Below, in pieces: positions 1 through 9,795 of a stretch of 64,000 bases of DNA. The DNA lies in contig JADZAP010000025.1 of NCBI GenBank assembly GCA_020852705.1, positions 1 to 64,000 of the forward strand. The letters run 5' to 3'. This DNA is from Ignavibacteria bacterium (GTDB taxonomy: Bacteria; Bacteroidota; Ignavibacteria; Tepidaquicellales; OLB5). The number at the start of each line of letters is the position of its first letter. The first letter of the stretch is position 1. A model generated the notes under the pieces. It made no database searches. It was not told where the DNA came from and worked only from the letters and a program-made list of their open reading frames with translations. The translations under genes and the position numbers were made by a program.

Positions 1-1727
1 AAAATAGCATCTAAATTCCATCCACCTTCCCCATCTTTATAAATTTCAAGATTTGCTGTATTTCCAGACATTGAATTAAGGTAAATAAAAATACCAGAAT
101 TTTGATTATCCCAGTTTACAGTTGAAGAACTAGAATACGGTGAAAATACTTCATTATAACTAACACTCCAAGCATCCCACCTATCCCCCATCCATTTACG
201 TGAAGTCCAGGGCTCTTCAATATTAGTATATATTCTGTCAGTTCCGGTACCGCCAGTATTTAGTTGTTTTTTACCAACACCGAACCATTTATAATGCCCA
301 TTACTGAATGTACTTTTACCATCCCTTGCTGCTAAACCCCAAGAGCCAGCATCATTAAAATCAAAAACAGGTGCCGTTTTTATAAAATACGGGAGCCAAT
401 AATTTGTAGGATCCCAATCCGGTGCCTGATTGTTTACATATTGCCAGTTCCATAAACCATCAGCACATTCCTGATCCATAGAAGGAGTCCAATTATACTC
501 ACTGGGTGTATGATAAATATACACACCTTTCGAATAATATTCCTGCTGCCCTAAATCAAAATAGGGGTTGTCATGACATGTATCTCCCCACATAATTTTA
601 TCATAACTTGAAATTTTCTGACGGTTTGCAATTAAAAAGAACTCATTAGTACCATTGATAGGAACCTGCAAAACTTCACCCTGATTGGATGAGTGTCGTG
701 ATGTAAAATCATCTATGCTGTAGTTAAAACCGTTTGTGAAATCAACCAGTTCCGGTATCATGTATCCAAGCTTTATAGATTCCCACGGGCTTAGGTATTC
801 ATCCAGTCCAAAATCTGCACCCAAACCCATCATCTTGCCATACGGTGCATGTCCAGTTCCATATAAATAATGTCCGTGTTCATGTCCTGAAAAACTCACA
901 ACACCCTTTAAATCCATTGGATATTTTGGTGTTCCTCCCCAATGTCCAGGTGTCATCCTTAGACCAGAACCAATAGGGCTTACATCATTAACAATTCCAT
1001 GAATAATTAAGCTTGTATTCGTTATTGTATAATTTGTTCCTTGAGAATACGATAAATCCAGACAGGCAATACCGCCAGCAGGCATGCCGCCCACATTTGA
1101 CCAGGTGCGGTGAACTATATATATCATATCAATATAATTATCTGGGGTATAAACAAACGTTCCGCTACTTTTAGTCCATTTGTCGTAATTTGGCCATTCT
1201 GCAATTGATATTAATTGTTCAAGCCCTGCATAAATATCATCATTTATCTTCCTTGTAGCATTAACTCCATAAAGACTTTGGTATTCAGATGCCGATAGGG
1301 GTAGAATTATTGAATAAGCATTTCCTATAATGTGGAAACGTCCCCTTGAAGCCTCCATCCAGAAATCACTTTAACGGTCATTTGTTTCCGAATAAGCGTT
1401 CCACCATTCGCTGCCATAATTATTGTTGCGAGTTGCTGCTATATAATTATTTAAATCAACTGGCGGAAAGCCGGCTGGCCAGTTTGCATCATTTATATAC
1501 GGTTCGCCAGAGGAATATTGAACGAATGCAATAATTACAGGGAATACGCTATTGTTGTTTGTTCCTGAATAGAAATCAGTTCTTTCAGGTTTGTGGTTAC
1601 CACCAATAAATGAAGTTTGGTTTCCGGTCTTAGTGAAGCTGCAAGTATAACCCCACTGCTGCTGTGAATATATGTTTAATGTACAAACCAAAATTACAGT
1701 TAAGGCTGTTAAAATTAAGTTTTTCAT
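1..1727 (-). pseudogene. Secreted M6-like HExxH metallopeptidase, interrupted by an in-frame TAA at 1371-1373 and truncated at the left window edge
   Basis: ORF 1371..1727 (signal peptide MKNLILTALTVILVCTLNIYS) ends ...AYSETNDR*. Hand translation continues in the SAME frame without another stop to base 1: SDFWMEASRGRFHIIGNAYS...VVSFSGHEHGHYLYGTGHAPYGKMMGLGADFGLDEYLSPWESIKLGYM... HEHGH is a zinc-protease-type motif. Confidence 0.75.
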
Positions 1728-1981
1728 AGTAGTTAAAAATTTATGTTTTTAAAATTTTATTATTTGCCTAACTTTGCAGAAATTTGCTGGCTGAAAAGTG
1801 TTTACATAAATATTTATAACCTGCAAATAGAATTATAAAACGCAATCAAAAGGGGTATAAAGCTTGCAATTATACTTTATGTAAATTCCATAAACTTGGC
1901 GGTTCGCGGAATTCTCCCTTGAGTCTGCATTATATCTGTTTATTTATAAATCCATGGCGGTTTCACTTAATCCTCCCGTTT

Positions 1982-3232
1982 TTATTTAATTAAAATCATT
2001 TTTTTAGTTTCTTTATATTCTTCTGTAAAAAAAGTGTAAAAATATATCCCACTTGACAAATTTGCTGCATTAAATTCTACTTCATAAATTCCTGCATTAA
2101 GTCTTTGATTAACTAAATCTGAAATTTGTTCACCTAAAGAATTGTACACAGTTAATTTTACATAGCTATTTTGTGGTATTTCGAACCTTATTATTGTAGA
2201 GGGATTAAATGGATTAGGATAGTTGTGATATATTTTATATATTATTGGTAAATTATGACCCGTTAGTTGAATAGGTACAATAAGCCCTCCTGAACTTGTT
2301 TGTAAGATTGTGCCAGTATTTCCAGCACACCAGCCTATAGAATCATTAATAAAAAATACTGAACTATATGCAGTAAAAACTGGAATAACTTGTTGAAGCC
2401 AATTGTATCCGCCATTTGTTGTTTTAAATACTTTTGCTGCTCCACCACACGTCCAACCTGTATTAATACTTGAAAAAAAAATGGATACAGCATTCCAATT
2501 GTCAGGTTCAGGAGTTACTCTTGAGATACTGTCCCATGTTTGTCCAAAATTTATCGTTCTATGAACCTTTCTATTTTGCAATCCTATTAACCACCCTACA
2601 TCACCTATAAATGACATCTCGAAAAAATCCGAGGTTTCATTTGATACAATTATTAGATTCCAATTAATTCCTCCATTTGTGCTTTTATAAAAAGTGCCAC
2701 TTTCTCCCCCAACTAACCCATTCAAATTATCTTTAAAATAAATATCCCATGCATACGATACCCCAATCATGCTTGAATCAATTGTTGCAAAACCATTAGT
2801 GGTTCTAAGCGTCCATTGCCCGCTTCCGCATATCCATCCGGTGGTCCTGTTTATAAAGCTTAACCCATAAAAAAACTTGCCGGGGTTTACTCCGCTTCTG
2901 ATAACAATCCAGTTTGAACCCCCGTTTGTTGTTTTTAAGATTGTTTCAAATATGCCTACGCAATAAACATATTCTGAATCAACTGCATGAATATCATAAA
3001 GTGTTTCGGTAACGCCTGTGATTTGCACTACCCAGTTAAGCCCAGCATTGGTAGTTTTTAAAATTGTGCCATTTGCTCCGCATACCCACCCTGTATATTG
3101 GTTTATGAACTGAATATCAGCTAAACTGAATATTGTGCCACTGTTTTGCTGTACCCACTGGGGGAAACAATTATCAATTAATAATGAATAATTAATAATA
3201 AGTATAAATGATATGTAAATTATTTTTTTCAT
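1982..3232 (-). CDS. Ycf48-like / BNR-type beta-propeller secreted protein with C-terminal T9SS sorting domain
   Basis: Repeated GWxCGxxGTILKTTNxGxxW motifs; signal peptide; C-terminal YPNPFNPSTIIRFEIPQ...SGIYFYTFFTEEYKETKKMILIK typical of type A T9SS sorting domains. Confidence 0.85.
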   Translation of the reverse strand: MKKIIYISFILIINYSLLIDNCFPQWVQQNSGTIFSLADIQFINQYTGWVCGANGTILKTTNAGLNWVVQITGVTETLYDIHAVDSEYVYCVGIFETILKTTNGGSNWIVIRSGVNPGKFFYGLSFINRTTGWICGSGQWTLRTTNGFATIDSSMIGVSYAWDIYFKDNLNGLVGGESGTFYKSTNGGINWNLIIVSNETSDFFEMSFIGDVGWLIGLQNRKVHRTINFGQTWDSISRVTPEPDNWNAVSIFFSSINTGWTCGGAAKVFKTTNGGYNWLQQVIPVFTAYSSVFFINDSIGWCAGNTGTILQTSSGGLIVPIQLTGHNLPIIYKIYHNYPNPFNPSTIIRFEIPQNSYVKLTVYNSLGEQISDLVNQRLNAGIYEVEFNAANLSSGIYFYTFFTEEYKETKKMILIK

Positions 3233-3268
3233 GTTGAAATTTATTAAATATAAAAATTTATTAACTAT

Positions 3269-3337
3269 TCAGCAAAAGTAATTCCGCGCAGTTAAAACTG
3301 CAAAAAATAATACAAATAATTCGTTAAGTTTTTTCAT
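3269..3337 (-). other. 22-codon mini-ORF with signal-peptide-like sequence upstream of the Ycf48-like gene
   Basis: Reverse-strand translation MKKLNELFVLFFAVLTARNYFC*, preceded by AGAGG. Confidence 0.3.
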
Positions 3338-3629
3338 GTTTTATACCTCTAAATTTTTATTAATTACACAATGCAGTCGCATTTACAGGAAGTTTAAGAG
3401 AATTTTCATCAAGTCTTTACGAAAAAAAAAAAAACGGATTGCAATTACAAGGGTATTTTTAAAGTATCATAATAATTCGTTAAAAACAGTTTAAGTTATT
3501 ATATTAGAGCATTTAATAAAAATTTTAAATATTTTTGATTAACTTTTTAACTACAAAACGTTAATAACCAAAATTCTTTTACATAATACAAGTATTACTG
3601 CCTGCATTTAAAATCACAAAAGTAACCTT

Positions 3630-3637
3630 TATATTTG
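3630..3637 (+). promoter_or_regulatory. TATATTTG box (matches Bacteroidota -7 TAnnTTTG) just upstream of scpA
   Basis: Sequence TATATTTG ending 7 nt before the scpA ATG. Confidence 0.35.
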
Positions 3638-3644
3638 CTGAATT

Positions 3645-4400
3645 ATGTACAGAATAAAGCTCAATGAATTTGAAGGTCCTTTAGACCTGCTGCTTTTCTT
3701 TATTCAACGGGATGAACTTGATATTCACAATATCCCTGTATCAAAAATCACAAATGAGTTCTGCGAATATGTTAATTATATGCAGGTGCTTGATCTTGAG
3801 GTTGCCAGCGAGTTTATCCTTATGGCGGCTACTCTTATTCAGATAAAAGCCAGGATGATGCTCTATAAACCGGATGAAGTTACAGAGGAAGAAGAAGATC
3901 CCCGTTATGAACTTGTAAAACGGCTGCTTGAATATAAACGTTTCAAAGATGCATCTCAGGAGTTTGCAAACCTTGAAGATGAACAGCGTAAAGTTTTTTA
4001 CCGCAATGATTTTGAAGGCGACTACAGAATGTATGATGAAGCCGAAGAGGATATTACAATTCAAAATCTCACCCTTTATAATTTAATTAAGGCATACAAA
4101 TATGCCATGGAGCATCAGCCAAAAGAAGTAGTTCATAATATTCAGCGGCTTAATGTATCAATTGATGAGCAGATTGAATATGTTCATACACTCTGCTCGC
4201 AAAATACCGAAGTTTCATTTCTTAAAATGATTATCGGAATGGAAAAAATCCGTATTGTTGTTACCTTTATTGCAATACTTGAAATGGTAAAAAATGAAAT
4301 CATTGGAATTAAAATAAACGATACTTTAACCGATTTTATGTTATTTAAAATTGCTGAAATGCCCGAAGAAGGAATAATAGAAACTTCCAGTTTTAATTGA
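3645..4400 (+). CDS. scpA: Segregation and condensation protein A
   Basis: N-terminal FEGPLDLLLFFIQRDELDIHNIPVSKIT, ScpA/kleisin hallmark; followed by scpB. Confidence 0.93.
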   Translation: MYRIKLNEFEGPLDLLLFFIQRDELDIHNIPVSKITNEFCEYVNYMQVLDLEVASEFILMAATLIQIKARMMLYKPDEVTEEEEDPRYELVKRLLEYKRFKDASQEFANLEDEQRKVFYRNDFEGDYRMYDEAEEDITIQNLTLYNLIKAYKYAMEHQPKEVVHNIQRLNVSIDEQIEYVHTLCSQNTEVSFLKMIIGMEKIRIVVTFIAILEMVKNEIIGIKINDTLTDFMLFKIAEMPEEGIIETSSFN

Positions 4401-4636
4401 ATTTAACCATGCTGCATAAATTAACTTTTTAAATTTCTAACTGTTGTTTAACTATAATTATCAGTTTTACCTTTCAAAATTTTCTTTAAATTAATGTTTT
4501 TTGCTCTTTTTTTCACAAAAAAGCTTTATTATATTCGTATTCAATTAAAGGTTCTGCTTTTTTAGCAGGTGTGGTATCCTGTTTTAATTTATTGTAATTT
4601 AAAATTTAATATATTTATACCATATCATATTTCTAA

Positions 4637-5434
4637 ATGAATTTTGACGGCATAAAAAAAATTGTCGAAGTCCTTATATTTTCTTCAGACCGCCCCTTGA
4701 CTTTAAAGCAGCTGAAGGATATTATCAATCAGGAAAAATCTGAAACAGGCGTAACTGCCGATATTCGGAATATTGAAAAAGCAGTTGGCGAGCTTATTGA
4801 AAAATATCAGTCAGATGAATATTCATTCAGTCTGATACAGATTGCCGGTGCATACCGTTTTGCTACAAAACATGATTTTGCACCCTGGCTTGCAAAACTG
4901 AATAAAGAAAAACTAAAAAGAAGGCTTTCACAATCAGCCTTAGAAACACTTGCAATAATTTCATACAACCAGCCGATTACAAAAGCTGAAATAGAAGCAG
5001 TCCGCGGTGTAAATGTAGATTATATAATCGGCTCTCTTCTGGAAAAAGACCTTATTACTATCAGGGGAAGGGCAGAAGTTGTAGGTAGACCAATGCTTTA
5101 CGGAACCACTGATAATTTATTGGAGTATCTTGGGATAAATTCTGTTGAAGATCTGCCTCAGTTAAAAGCAATTGATGAAATAATAAAATCCGGACCGCCC
5201 GAGGGTGTTTCTCAATCTGATATTGATTTCTATGAAGAAATAAACCATATCCGGGAAACTATGATAACTGAGGGCAATGCGGCATCTTCTCTGATTTCAG
5301 AGGTCAGCACAAATGAAGCAAATACAGTTATCCATAATTTACCTGTATCTGATGAAAATACTCAGGAAAACATCAATGATGGTGATAGTCAAAACTCCGT
5401 TGAAAATAATACTATTAATGATGAAAACAATTAA
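4637..5434 (+). CDS. scpB: Segregation and condensation protein B
   Basis: SALETLAIISYNQPITKAEIEAVRGVNVDYIIGSLLEKDLITIRGRAEVVGRPMLYGTT, ScpB winged-helix signature. Confidence 0.94.
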   Translation: MNFDGIKKIVEVLIFSSDRPLTLKQLKDIINQEKSETGVTADIRNIEKAVGELIEKYQSDEYSFSLIQIAGAYRFATKHDFAPWLAKLNKEKLKRRLSQSALETLAIISYNQPITKAEIEAVRGVNVDYIIGSLLEKDLITIRGRAEVVGRPMLYGTTDNLLEYLGINSVEDLPQLKAIDEIIKSGPPEGVSQSDIDFYEEINHIRETMITEGNAASSLISEVSTNEANTVIHNLPVSDENTQENINDGDSQNSVENNTINDENN

Positions 5435-5519
5435 TGATGAAAATAATTAATAAAAGTTTAAATATTATTTTTAGGAATATTAAAATTAGGGCTGTAATTA
5501 AAACGGAGTAAAATATAAG

Positions 5520-6566
5520 TTGCCTAAACAAAAGAAAAGTGAGAATTCTTACGAAGATAAAAATGATGTTAATTCATCTGAAGAAAAAGATTCCAAACTT
5601 ACAAGATTAAATAAATTTATTTCAAATGCGGGTATTAGCGCCAGAAGAAAAGCTGACGAATTAATTTTTACAGGAAGGGTTACAGTAAATATGCAGACTG
5701 TTACAGAACCGGGAACAAAAGTTAACCCGGATAAAGATGTGGTAAAGGTTGACGGAGAAAAAGTAAAACCACAGTCAGAATTTATCTACGTTGTGCTGTT
5801 TAAACCAAGGGGTTATGTAACAACAACTCATGATGAAAAGGGCAGACCTACTGTTATGGATCTCATTGGACTTAACACACGCCTGTACCCTATAGGCAGA
5901 CTTGACTACGATACAGATGGTGTTTTGCTGCTTACAAATGATGGTGAGTTCAGCAACATGATGATGCACCCCCGCCACAAAGTATTTAAAACATATTTTG
6001 CTAAACTTGATAAGCCAATGGAAGATAATGATGTAAAAAAACTTCGTGATGGTGTTGTAATTGATGGACGCCCCACTTCAAGAGCTAAAGTCAGAATTAT
6101 TCCAAACACTGCCGAACAGAATATTTGGATTTCAATACACGAAGGGCGTAACCGCCAGGTTAGAAGGATGCTTGAAACGCTTGGATATTTAGTTCAGCGT
6201 TTAAAAAGAGTTGAATATGCAAGAATTGGTCTTGACGGACTTAAACCGGGTGAATGGCGTTACCTTTCTCCCGAAGAAATTGACTATGCAAGAAAACTTG
6301 CTACCCCAAAACCGGTTATTGTTAGAAAGCCCAAACCAGAACCGGTTGAAGATGATGAGAAAGTAATAGAACAGCCCAGAAAAGGTAAAAAAGGCGGCAA
6401 GAAAAAAAAGAAAAAAGAAAAGATGATGAAAAAAATGGAAAATATGCAGCCGCTAAATTCTGAAGCTCAGTCTAAAGAGCAGTTAAGTAACAGCTCAAAT
6501 GTCCTGGATAGTATTTCTAAAGAACTTGAAGATATATCTGAACAAATATCAGATAACAAAGAATAA
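5520..6566 (+). CDS. Pseudouridine synthase, RsuA/RluB family, with Lys-rich C-terminal extension (TTG start)
   Basis: S4 domain LNKFISNAGISARRKADELI; catalytic YPIGRLDYDTDGVLLLTNDGEF; NRQVRRML; KKGGKKKKKKEKMMKK tail. Confidence 0.93.
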   Translation: MPKQKKSENSYEDKNDVNSSEEKDSKLTRLNKFISNAGISARRKADELIFTGRVTVNMQTVTEPGTKVNPDKDVVKVDGEKVKPQSEFIYVVLFKPRGYVTTTHDEKGRPTVMDLIGLNTRLYPIGRLDYDTDGVLLLTNDGEFSNMMMHPRHKVFKTYFAKLDKPMEDNDVKKLRDGVVIDGRPTSRAKVRIIPNTAEQNIWISIHEGRNRQVRRMLETLGYLVQRLKRVEYARIGLDGLKPGEWRYLSPEEIDYARKLATPKPVIVRKPKPEPVEDDEKVIEQPRKGKKGGKKKKKKEKMMKKMENMQPLNSEAQSKEQLSNSSNVLDSISKELEDISEQISDNKE

Positions 6567-6586
6567 CAAAAATATCAATTAAGTTA

Positions 6587-6627
6587 AAAGGGCACGGGCT
6601 TAGTTTAATGAAGTAGTGTCCTTTTTT
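6587..6627 (+). terminator. Rho-independent terminator-like hairpin after the pseudouridine synthase gene
   Basis: AAAGGGCAC ... GTGTCCTTTTTT; one G:T wobble. Confidence 0.6.
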
Positions 6628-6661
6628 ATTTTTCTATAAAAAATTACAGGAGAAAATTTTT

Positions 6662-8227
6662 TTGCAGGAAACAAATGATCTGGTAAAAAACCGTTTGCTC
6701 GCACTGGAAGAAATCAAAAAAATGGGGATAAATCCATATCCCCACAGATTTGAAGTTACAGCCGATTCGGCAAAAATTATCAGCAATTTTAAAGATCCAG
6801 CCGATGAAAAAGAAGCTGAAGAACGGAAAAAAGATTTAGTTTCTGTGGCAGGCAGAATTATGACCATCCGTAAAATGGGTAAAGCAAGCTTTTGCCACAT
6901 TAAAGATGAATCAGGTAAATTGCAGATTTACATTAGACAAAACGATGTTGGAGAAGAACAATATAAACTTTTTAAACTGCTTGATATTGGCGATATTATA
7001 GGAGTTAACGGTTTTGTTTTCCGTACTAAAATGGGTGAAATTTCAGTTCATGCAGTTTCTGTTTCTATTCTGACCAAAACCATTCTGCCTCTGCCTGTTG
7101 TTAAAGAAGAAATAACTGAAACAGGCGAAAAAATTATTCACGATGCATTTGCCGATGTTGAGCTTCGCTACAGACAGCGGTATATTGACCTTATTGTTAA
7201 TGATAATGTTAAAGATATTTTTATTAAACGTACCAAAATTATCCACTCAATAAAACAAACTTTAGAAAATTATAACTTTTTTGAAGTTGAAACCCCTACA
7301 CTGCAGTCAATTTACGGAGGTGCAAATGCGCGTCCCTTTGTAACTCATCATAATGCTCTTGATATTCCCCTGTATTTAAGAATATCAAATGAACTTTTTT
7401 TAAAACGCCTTATAGTAGGCGGTTTTAACAGGGTATATGAGTTTGTTAAAGATTTCAGGAATGAAGGGATTGACCGCACTCATAACCCTGAGTTTACTCA
7501 GGTTGAGTGGTATCAGGCTTACGGCGATTATGAAGACAGTATGCGTTTGTTTGAAGAGGTTGTTGAAACAGCATGCCTTGCAGTTAATCCAGCCACTAAG
7601 GTTGAATATCAGGGCACTGAGATAGATTTTAAAAAACCCTGGAGGCGTCTTAAAATGACCGATGCAATTTCTGAAAAATGCGGTATTGATGTGCTTAATA
7701 TGAAGAAGTCAGAAATTATTGAATATATGAATGATAATAAAATTGAGTTTGACCCTAAAATTTCTCACAGCAAAGGTCTTGTAATTTCTGCTTTATTTGA
7801 AGCTGCCTGCGAAGATAACCTTATACAGCCGGTATTTTTAATAGATCACCCTATTGATACAACTCCTCTTTGCAAACCCCTGCGAATATATAGTATGCAG
7901 CAGATTGAAGAAATGAAAAAAGATCCTGAACAGGTTATTTTTGCAGAAAGATTTGAGCCGTATATAAATAAATGGGAGCTTGGTAACTCTTACACAGAAC
8001 TTAATGATCCTGTTTTACAGCGAAAATTACTTGAAGAACAGGTAGAGCGGGGCAGAGGAGGTGAGGAAGAAACTCATCCGCTTGATGAAGATTTTCTTCG
8101 CGCTATTGAAATAGGTATGCCCCCAACCACAGGAGTTGGTCTTGGAATTGACCGCTTAGTGATGCTATTAACTAATTCACAAACAATAAGAGATGTTTTG
8201 TTTTTCCCATTAATGAGACCTCTGTAA
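6662..8227 (+). CDS. lysS: Lysyl-tRNA synthetase, class II (TTG start)
   Basis: Motifs FLKRLIVGGFNRVYEFVKDFRNEGIDRTHNPEFTQVEWYQAY and MPPTTGVGLGIDRLVMLLT. Confidence 0.95.
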   Translation: MQETNDLVKNRLLALEEIKKMGINPYPHRFEVTADSAKIISNFKDPADEKEAEERKKDLVSVAGRIMTIRKMGKASFCHIKDESGKLQIYIRQNDVGEEQYKLFKLLDIGDIIGVNGFVFRTKMGEISVHAVSVSILTKTILPLPVVKEEITETGEKIIHDAFADVELRYRQRYIDLIVNDNVKDIFIKRTKIIHSIKQTLENYNFFEVETPTLQSIYGGANARPFVTHHNALDIPLYLRISNELFLKRLIVGGFNRVYEFVKDFRNEGIDRTHNPEFTQVEWYQAYGDYEDSMRLFEEVVETACLAVNPATKVEYQGTEIDFKKPWRRLKMTDAISEKCGIDVLNMKKSEIIEYMNDNKIEFDPKISHSKGLVISALFEAACEDNLIQPVFLIDHPIDTTPLCKPLRIYSMQQIEEMKKDPEQVIFAERFEPYINKWELGNSYTELNDPVLQRKLLEEQVERGRGGEEETHPLDEDFLRAIEIGMPPTTGVGLGIDRLVMLLTNSQTIRDVLFFPLMRPL

Positions 8228-8252
8228 TGATCAAATCAATTAATATATTTTT

Positions 8253-9611
8253 ATGAAAGTAGCTAATAATATTCTCGAGCTTTTTGGAAAGACACCGCTT
8301 GTTAAACTGAACCGTATGACAAAGGGACTAAAAGTTCCGGTTTTTGCAAAAATGGAATCTATGAACCCCGGTGCCAGTGTAAAAGACAGAATTGGAATTG
8401 CAATGATTGAAGATGCCGAAAAACGCGGTATGCTAAAACCCGGCGGTACTATTATAGAAGCAACCAGCGGAAACACAGGAATTGGGCTTGCTATTACTTC
8501 CGTTGTAAAAGGTTATAAATGTATTTTTACAATGACCGAAAAAGTTTCAGTGGAAAAACGCCGTTACCTGCAGGCACTTGGTGCCGATGTTGTTATTTGC
8601 CCCATGACTGCAAAACATGATACCCCTGAGCATTACCTTAGCGTTGCAAAAAGAATTAACGCAGAAACCCCAAACTCCCTGTTTATGTATCAGTACAACA
8701 ACCCATCAAATCCAGATGCACATTATCACACTACAGGACCGGAACTGTGGGAACAAACTAAAGGTAAAATTACACATTTTGTCGGAAGTCTTGGTACAGG
8801 CGGAACTGTGAGCGGTACAGGAAGGTATCTAAAAGAAAAAAATCCAAATATAAAAATAATTGCTGCAGATCCCTATGGCTCTGTTTTTAAAACTTATAAA
8901 GAATCCGGTATTCTTACCGAAGGCACTCCATACCTTGTTGAAGGAATTGGGCAGGATATGCTCCCTGAAAATGTACACTTTAAATATATTGATGAAATAA
9001 TTAACATCACCGATAAGGAATCATTCCACATCTCGAGAAGACTTGGCAGGGAAGAAGGTATATTTGCAGGCGGTTCTACCGGTACAAATCTGGCGGCTGC
9101 ATTAAGAGTTGCCAAAGATCTTGATGAGAAGTCTCTTGTTGTGTTTATTGTTTGCGATACAGGTGAAAGATATTTAAGCAAACATCACAGTGATGAATGG
9201 ATGAGAGAAAAGCGTCTGCTGGAAAAAGATAAAACCACTTTGGGGGTTGTATTACAGACTAAGCTAACTGGCGGATTGCCAAATATGGTATCAGCTTCAC
9301 CCGATGAAACAATAACAGAAGCACTTGCAAAAATGGAAAAATATAATGTCTCGCAAATTCCTGTTGTTGAGCAAAATAGCTCGCTTGGTTCGCTTGATGA
9401 AGCTGATATAATGAGTAAGATACTTGATAACCCGTTAACTGCTGAAAAAAAAGTGAACGAAATTATGAATAAACCATATCCCGTTGCGGATGAATCAGAA
9501 GATATACGGCACGGTATTCAGTATTTAAAAGAATCTCCTGCAATTCTTGTCAGCCAGTACGGAAGGATAATCGGAATATTAACCAGATATGATGTGCTGG
9601 ATTTTGTGTGA
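8253..9611 (+). CDS. Cystathionine beta-synthase-like PLP enzyme with C-terminal CBS domain pair
   Basis: [51 protein letters not shown]-terminal CBS domains ([46 protein letters not shown]). Confidence 0.92.
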   Translation: MKVANNILELFGKTPLVKLNRMTKGLKVPVFAKMESMNPGASVKDRIGIAMIEDAEKRGMLKPGGTIIEATSGNTGIGLAITSVVKGYKCIFTMTEKVSVEKRRYLQALGADVVICPMTAKHDTPEHYLSVAKRINAETPNSLFMYQYNNPSNPDAHYHTTGPELWEQTKGKITHFVGSLGTGGTVSGTGRYLKEKNPNIKIIAADPYGSVFKTYKESGILTEGTPYLVEGIGQDMLPENVHFKYIDEIINITDKESFHISRRLGREEGIFAGGSTGTNLAAALRVAKDLDEKSLVVFIVCDTGERYLSKHHSDEWMREKRLLEKDKTTLGVVLQTKLTGGLPNMVSASPDETITEALAKMEKYNVSQIPVVEQNSSLGSLDEADIMSKILDNPLTAEKKVNEIMNKPYPVADESEDIRHGIQYLKESPAILVSQYGRIIGILTRYDVLDFV

Positions 9612-9634
9612 GGCAAATTTTTTAGGTTATTCCG

Positions 9635-9779
9635 CGCAAAGCCGCAAAGAGATATGTTTAAGGATTAAAATTTTTAGTATCAGACAATTTATCAATCAGT
9701 TTATAAAAATTATAAAAATTTGCAGGGATGCAAATCCGCAATTTACATCAATGTAACTTTGCGTCTTGGCGTCTTTGCG
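9635..9779. repeat. Short dispersed-repeat-like element with GC-richer inverted ends
   Basis: Left end CGCAAAGCCGCAAAG (9635-9649); right end CTTTGCGTCTTGGCGTCTTTGCG (9757-9779), imperfect inverted complements in an AT-rich intergenic region. Confidence 0.5.
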
Positions 9780-9795
9780 AAAGAGTAAAATGTAA

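Noticed and set aside
1346-1534. 62-aa plus-strand ORF
   Set aside because: Antisense to the continuous metallopeptidase frame; composition looks like chance.
3422-3434. 13-A homopolymer in the scpA upstream gap
   Set aside because: Single poly-A run in AT-rich DNA; no structure or gene context beyond possible sequencing uncertainty.
5411-5450. Local duplication AATTAATGATGAAAA...AATTAATAAA at the scpB end
   Set aside because: Short AT-rich repetition without a functional context.
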